Source of the DNA: Pyxicephalus adspersus
Lineage: Eukaryota > Chordata > Amphibia > Anura > Pyxicephalidae
NCBI RefSeq assembly: GCF_032062135.1
Contig: NC_092862.1
Coordinates: 43,487,670 to 43,551,669 of the forward strand
Direction of reading: 5' to 3'
Length of the DNA stretch: 64,000 bases
In this document: piece after piece, positions 58,151 to 64,000 of the stretch
How positions within the stretch are numbered: the stretch's first letter is position 1
Layout of the letters: every line of letters begins with the position of its first letter
Position numbers and translations under genes: made by a program
The notes under the pieces: model-generated
What the model was told of the DNA's origin: nothing
The model's input: only the letters and a program-made list of their open reading frames with translations
The model's database searches: none

Positions 58151-58826
58151 AATTGGCTTGGCAACTACTAGAGTAGTACGTGAAAAAGGTTTTCTGTGGG
58201 ATATATCTCCTATTTCTTTACACACAAGGAGCTGGGATTCTCAGAAGGTGCAAGAATTTTGAAATTTGATTCACACTAAGGTAATGCAAAATATACATTC
58301 ATAAATATATAATTAAATTCTCTGTTTCAATTGACCAGGTTTGTGACGGGTTTAAGTTTTATAGCAAAATTATTTTTAAAGTAAATGTTTCCGGCAAATG
58401 TAAAAGGTTTTATTTAGATAGAGCGATGAGAGAAAAAAATCACTATCATGTTTTTATTGCTATCCCTGTCACTGAAAATGAAATCATGGGTAAATCTAAA
58501 ATATTGAGTGGGCTTCAGAGCAGGAATAGAAATGGAATCTAGTATTCCAGTATCTTAACACTTCCTGTTGAGCCTACAGGACAGGAAGAGATAGGAAGTC
58601 ATCCCAAATGAGACACAGACAGCGGTTTTACCCCCTCAACTATTATACCCAAATATAAAAAAAATGGGTTTAGATATATTGTACTGATACCTAAGTATTT
58701 TTTTATTTTACCTTAATATATATTACAAATTCAACTGTATTCATGAAGCAACACAGGGAACAAAGCTCATATAGCTTAGTGCATATTGCACTTAGCACTT
58801 TGCTCCTTGCACTATTCATTGACTAA
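58151..58826. other. Gene-free stretch
   Basis: Unique-looking AT-rich sequence. I see nothing in it. Confidence 0.45.
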
Positions 58827-59250
58827 AGGTGCGTACACACTTCCAATTTTTATCGTTCCAATCGAACGACGAACGATCGATTGGGCAAAAAATCGTTCGT
58901 AAAAAAGTAACCAACGACGCCGACGAACGAGGAAAATCGCTGGAAACGAACGACCGGACCGGCGGATCGGATTGGACGACGATCGTTGAACATCGTTCGT
59001 GTGTACGGTCGTTCGTTGATCGTCCATGTTCAGAGCATGCATAATGAACGAACGTTCGTTCACTTTCCTGTCGTACACATAGTTCCTCTATCGCTCAAAC
59101 AATCGTATCTATTGTGTGTACAATATCTATGAACGATCGTGTCGTTATCTCTATGTGCAGGATCGGTGCTATACGATCGTTCGTAGATATCGTGCAGGAT
59201 CGTTCGTCGTTCGTTTTCCAACGATAATAATTGGAAGTGTGTACGTAGCT
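58827..59250. mobile_element. Harbinger-like MITE, GATCGTTCG-rich subfamily, copy 2
   Basis: The ends are AGGTGCGTACACACTTCCAA and TTGGAAGTGTGTACGTAGCT, flanked by TAA and TTA. It has the same interior as 4223-4619 with an extra segment (GGACCGGCGGATCGGATTGG). Confidence 0.85.
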
Positions 59251-59253
59251 TTA

Positions 59254-59799
59254 GCCTTAAAAATGTATACAACTCTTTTGTAGTAAATATCTGCTACATT
59301 AGTAGCAAAAAAACAAGATGTGCATGAATGTAAACTGACAATTATTGCAGCAATTACCAAAATAACAGTGGGTTAGGTAACTATCAGATTGTTTGGGGAG
59401 AAATGATAATGACTGATAATGTGTATAATTGTGTAGATATTCAGTCGTAATGATGAAGATAAATTACCAGCTAATTAAGCTGAAGACTAGTGACACCAGT
59501 GAGATTCAGTCATTACTTTATTGACATAAACTTAAACAGGTTACAGGAACATACACAATACAATCAAACTGTACTTTATCAAGTGCTATCATGGGAATAA
59601 TGTTTTTGACTGTTGTTAGTAGTAGAATGGTGCAGACAAACAGGTAAAAGGGAGCTCATAAATGGCACGCATGTGGAGAAGTGGACTTTTCATGTACTCA
59701 CTGCAGTTGTGTTGAAAATGTAAAATGTGATGTAAAACTAACGAGGCAAATGCCATTAGACAAGGGAACTAAAGGACAGGTTCAATTTTGGAGATCCTA
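59254..59799. other. Gene-free stretch
   Basis: No exon or repeat recognised. Confidence 0.45.
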
Positions 59800-60022
59800 G
59801 GCCTTATTTATTAAAGCTCTCGAAGGCTTGAAAGGATACACTTTTATTGGTAAAACTAGATGATCCAGCAAACCTGGAATGGGATTCTTCAAAGTTATTT
59901 GCTATTTGGTAGCAATTGTTTTAAATCCTGGACCAGATCTTTTCCAGGTTGTACGTGTTACCCAGCTTTACTGATGAAAGTGTACCCTCTCCAGCCTTGG
60001 GGAGCTGTAATAAATCAAGCCC
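59800..60022. mobile_element. Foldback (long inverted repeat) element
   Basis: The left arm GGCCTTATTTATTAAAGCTC and TCGAAGGCTTGAAAGGATAC is mirrored, with roughly three quarters identity, by the right arm GTACCCTCTCCAGCCTTGGG and GAGCTGTAATAAATCAAGCC. Nearly the whole element is arms. It resembles a high-copy palindromic repeat of frogs as I remember it. Confidence 0.65.
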
Positions 60023-61691
60023 CTTGTCTTTTAATGAATTCCCTCACCTTCAAGGAATGTTCACTGAGAAACCTTTCCTAGCACATCTTTTCCATAGATC
60101 CTGTCTGGCTTCTTTCAGGCCTCTTTCAAACATGTAGTTTAAAAAAGTGTGGTTAGCGGTTCCCCTTTTTTTTTGGAGGGTCATTTGCATTGTTTGACAA
60201 AGACTTTGTCATGCGGTTAGGTGCAGTTGTGGCATGGTGCATTGCTCGACAAGGGCTTATGAGCCATCTCCAGTCCTGTAGCAACAACTGCAAAGCAGCT
60301 GCATTAAACTGCATCTAACTGTGGTTGGAATATGTCCCTAGTCAAGTCAATAGGAGCATCTGGCCACTCATGAACAGCCAGAAGCTACATGTCATGGTTG
60401 CTAAAGCACTGTGTTCTATCACAGGTCTAAAAGATGTCTAGTGTGCCATGACCATATTTGTTTCTAAGAATGAGCCACTGGATGGCTGAATCCAACTCAC
60501 CTATAGGAATGAATGGGGTCGTGGCAAGTGTTACAGCTAGTAGGGACGATTTTACTGAAGAATCAGAGCTGCATGGAAGAAAATAGACAGAACAGGCAGA
60601 AAGGTAATAATTTAATATGGCACGGTGTACTCAGGGGTTTGGGGAATTCAATATAGGAAATGTGTAGGTTGCCATTGTTGATTTTGTTCTTTTGAACATG
60701 GTAGTTACCATGCTATCAGGCTGAACTTCTGATTTTCCTGGTCTACGTACTTCTTTCTGGATAGTGAGAGAGCATTTACAGGGGGGTAGCAGTAACATGT
60801 AGGTTTACTTTCACACCTTTACATCTCCACTTCAGGATAAGATTTACCTTAACAGCTACTGAGCTGGAAACTATGGAAAAGTTTTTGTTTTGTCCAACCA
60901 GAGTGCTTCTTTAAACCTATCTTTTTCATTCTGTTCTTGTCTATAAAACTGAGAATCTGCATAATGGTTTGTCATCTCACCAACTGTTATGTACCTCAAT
61001 CAAGGTTATTGTATTGCAGCAGCAGTCATACGGCTTCCCAGCCCTTTTTCATAAAGTCCAACAGCTTATTTGTCATAATTCCTGCTTTTTCGTGCCATTT
61101 CCCAGTCCCAGGTGCATCATGCTGTTTTCAGGATGATATCTTTTGCTTCATTCCACAGTTCATTTCATCTATTTTTTCCTTCTGCTATGTTAATAGCATT
61201 TCAAACCCGTTGTTAACTTACACCCTGTAGCTGTCACTGATTTTTTTTTCCATGGTTATGTCTTGCAATATAAAAATTGTTTTCTATTTTGTAATTTTCT
61301 CGAGTATGGATTCTCGGACATAGCAAATTAATGGTCATCATCATTGTCCTCCCACAAATATGTGAAGCTTGATGCCCAAACACCGGAAAATAGCATGTTA
61401 CTGGGCAAGTTGCCGGTGAGTATTTTATTTCTACTTTGCAGTTGGTTTAACTGTTTACTAGATGTATTACATAAAGTATTAAACTTTATGTACTAAATGT
61501 ATGTACTGTATGATGGATATTCTGAGTTTATTGTTTTTTCCCATTAATTTATATTATTCTAAAGCAACTTTATGAAGTACTGGTTAGGTAGGTAGTCATA
61601 AATTGTCATTTTTCATAAAGTGTTGTGATATCTTAGGTTCAATTCCATATGTAGTTTTAATTTCAGTGAAAATAAGTTCAATATATAGGGC
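60023..61691. other. Gene-free stretch
   Basis: No exon recognised. The open frame at 60937-61230 has no family motif and no splice support. Confidence 0.45.
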
Positions 61692-62049
61692 TTAACCTCC
61701 CCGGCGGTATTCCCGAGTGTGGCTCGGGGTTATTTTTCAGCATCAAAAGCAGTAACCCCTAAGCCACACTCGGAGTGGAATTGCCAGGGTATAAAGTCCT
61801 ACCTGGTTCCCACACAGATGTTGGCCGGGCATCGCCAGGCTACACAGATGTCGGCCGGCATCTGCGTTCCCGGCGTGTGAAATTTGGGGATGCAAGGCCA
61901 GGGGAAGCAGATGCCGGCCAGCCGGGCCGGAGGGTGGGATCGTTGGGCTGGTAGGCGGGACCAGGCAGGAAATTTAAAATATTGAGTATTTTTCAATGTA
62001 TTGCTTTTTCCTTTAATATACTCATTATTCAGACCACCAGGGAGGTTAA
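61692..62049. mobile_element. TTAA-flanked MITE, CCTCCC family, copy 2
   Basis: TTAA is followed by CCTCCCCGGCGGTATTCCCG. ACCACCAGGGAGG is followed by TTAA. AGCCACACTCGGAGTGG is shared with 51765-52123, and the length is nearly identical (358 against 359 bp). Confidence 0.82.
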
Positions 62050-64000
62050 AGTTCCTTCAGTATAGACAGTGACATAATAGTCCTTTGCTTGGATACCAAT
62101 TCAGCTTTCAAAGGACTGATCTAGAAATATACATTGGTTTAACATTGCTGTAGATGTCTTCTATTTCAGTAACCAATATCACTGGGACAGAGGATACATT
62201 AATATTTCCCAACAGAGACAGCAAAAAAACAGACAAATGTTAAAGCTTTTTTCAACTTGGTGGAAAGCTAAAAGAGTCTTAGAAACAGCTTTAAATATTC
62301 ATCATTAACTATGTGTGAATCTTCCAAAATCACAAGTTCAATAGCATGCCCTAAACAACTATCTGTATGAATAGCAAAGTTGTTTTTGCAATACAATGCC
62401 AATACATTTTTATGTTAATTGCAAGGCCCATACAGTCAAACAGATCCTAAACGGACTCTAGGTTCCAGACAGGAAGAACAATAAATGCAAATAGCAGCAG
62501 AATAATATTTAGGGCAGGTGTGCTCAATGGCAAGAACTATTGTTGCAATAGTGGGCTAAATGCTGCCTAATGACTGTGTGCTGTGGTTCTTCTATACATA
62601 GTTGTGTACCTCAGATTTTACAAAGCACTCAACCAGATTATTTTTAAAAAATAATATATTTATTGTAGGTATAAGAAAATAAATACAAAATACAATTTCA
62701 GAGAGCAAACAGATGAACTGATCAAACCAAATGAGCATGCCCTTATAACAGAGAGAAAAAGCAGAGGGAAAAGAAGCAAATAAATGAAGGTGACCATTTA
62801 AAGACTTGGATAGCTATGGTAAAAAGTGGACCTTGTTTAGCAAAAACAAGAAACCACAAAAACAATAAAGGTAGAAGGTAAAAGCTGTAGGACGGAAAAA
62901 CAAAAGCTTGACATCACCTAAGGAAAAGGTCTGAGGGAAGGAGGATATGTATAGCTCTAGTCTTATAAAATAAGAAATAAGGAGAAAAGGTACAGGATGG
63001 GAATCAGCCAATAATGTCAGAGTGTCAGACCTGGGAACAAAGGAGGGTCAGCTAGCACTTGAAGTTTATAGTCGGTGGTGAACTTTATGCCTATAAAACC
63101 AAGTCTCAAGAAATGGTGCAGAGCCTCTCACTGATGCAATCAGGTCTTCCATTGCCATAATTTGCTCAAGTGTATATTTACAGACATGGCTGTTGATAAG
63201 AATAACATAGATAACATGCACTAAAATTATCAAAGATCATTGTAACTTTTTAAAGTTTCTTTTAATTTTAATGTGTCATGAGGTTAATTTTCTGTGCCAA
63301 GCATATGGTGTTTTTTGTGGGTAAAGTTAATTGTGGGTGGATATTAGAAGTGTATTTTTTCTGGGGCATTCTTGATAAATAAGAGTGTGCAATATTCTTC
63401 TGTTCCAGAGGCTTTGCATTTTACCCAGCAAATCAGGTCAGATGCTGGCAGGGTTACTGCTTGGTTAAAGGTTACAGGTTAGACTGGTTTTCTGATCATC
63501 AGGTAACCTTTCTTGCTTTTTACTTGATATCATTTTTAAGGGTGGCAAAGTAGCCTTATGAATACCTAACATGTGAGCTGGAAAAATGTTATTTGGAAAA
63601 ATTAGACAGACATAAATGCCCGAAACAGGTCTCCTGTCTAGTGAACATCACAAATGAGTGAAAATGGCACACTGCATTATTTCATGGGATGTATTACACA
63701 TCAAAGAATCAGGAAAAGCTAAGTTGATGTATTAAACCAACAAAGAGAATGGTAGTGGTTATTATTCAGGTAGAAGAGCGGAATCAGGAGGATTGCAAAT
63801 GAAAATCAGGTCACGAAGGTAGATAAAAGCAACTTCATAGTGAGATTTGTCGGCAGAGAGATATATTTTAATATAAGTATTGAAAAGTCATTGATGCTCC
63901 CTAGGGAAAACCAGTGCACAAGAAGAAAATTTTAAATCAAACTTTAGTAATACAGCCACATAAAGTGTCGAAAGAAGGCTGATGAAGGCTGCAGCGCTTT
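62050..64000. other. Gene-free right edge
   Basis: No exon recognised. Bases 62080-62420 and 63200-63500 are repeat-free, moderately complex AT-rich sequence that could contain further conserved elements, but I cannot support a specific claim. Confidence 0.4.

Noticed and set aside
60937..61230. 97-codon plus-strand open frame rich in Phe, Ser and Cys
   Set aside because: It has no domain, no splice support and AT-rich non-coding composition.

Overview
This is vertebrate nuclear DNA, most likely from a frog or toad. It is AT-rich and intron-rich, with GT-AG exons that match two vertebrate transcription and chromatin genes. It is crowded with small DNA transposons of kinds common in anuran genomes, plus CR1, L2 and L1 relics. 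The anuran assignment is an inference from repeat content; no species was determined.

The left part (1-13.4 kb) holds taf4b on the minus strand, encoding a germ-cell-biased TFIID subunit. Seven coding exons give the first 580 or so residues, including the whole TAFH/NHR1 domain. The C-terminal histone-fold exons lie beyond the left edge. The promoter region is near 13.3-13.5 kb. A gene-free 7.9-kb spacer follows, holding nested transposons (a 1.5-kb hAT element with a Tc1-type MITE inside it).

The middle (21.08-45.72 kb) holds ss18 on the plus strand, the BAF (SWI/SNF) subunit known from synovial sarcoma. All 11 coding exons are present in frame and give 418 residues, the human length. An extra in-frame 39-nt exon candidate lies in intron 9. 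Introns carry an L2, a CR1, Tc1 relics, a 589-base assembly gap and a complete but decayed piggyBac element with matching termini and TTAA duplications.

The right part (47-64 kb) has no gene I can support. It holds transposon copies (Harbinger-like, TTAA-flanked, L1, a 43-bp-TIR element, a foldback element), a fragment of a widespread uncharacterised protein family, and unique AT-rich sequence near 54.1-54.95 kb that looks like a conserved regulatory element.

The head-to-head taf4b/ss18 arrangement matches the human chromosome 18 neighbourhood SS18-PSMA8-TAF4B, except that no psma8 exon is visible between them. Both proteins act in RNA polymerase II transcription, but nothing here shows that they are co-regulated.
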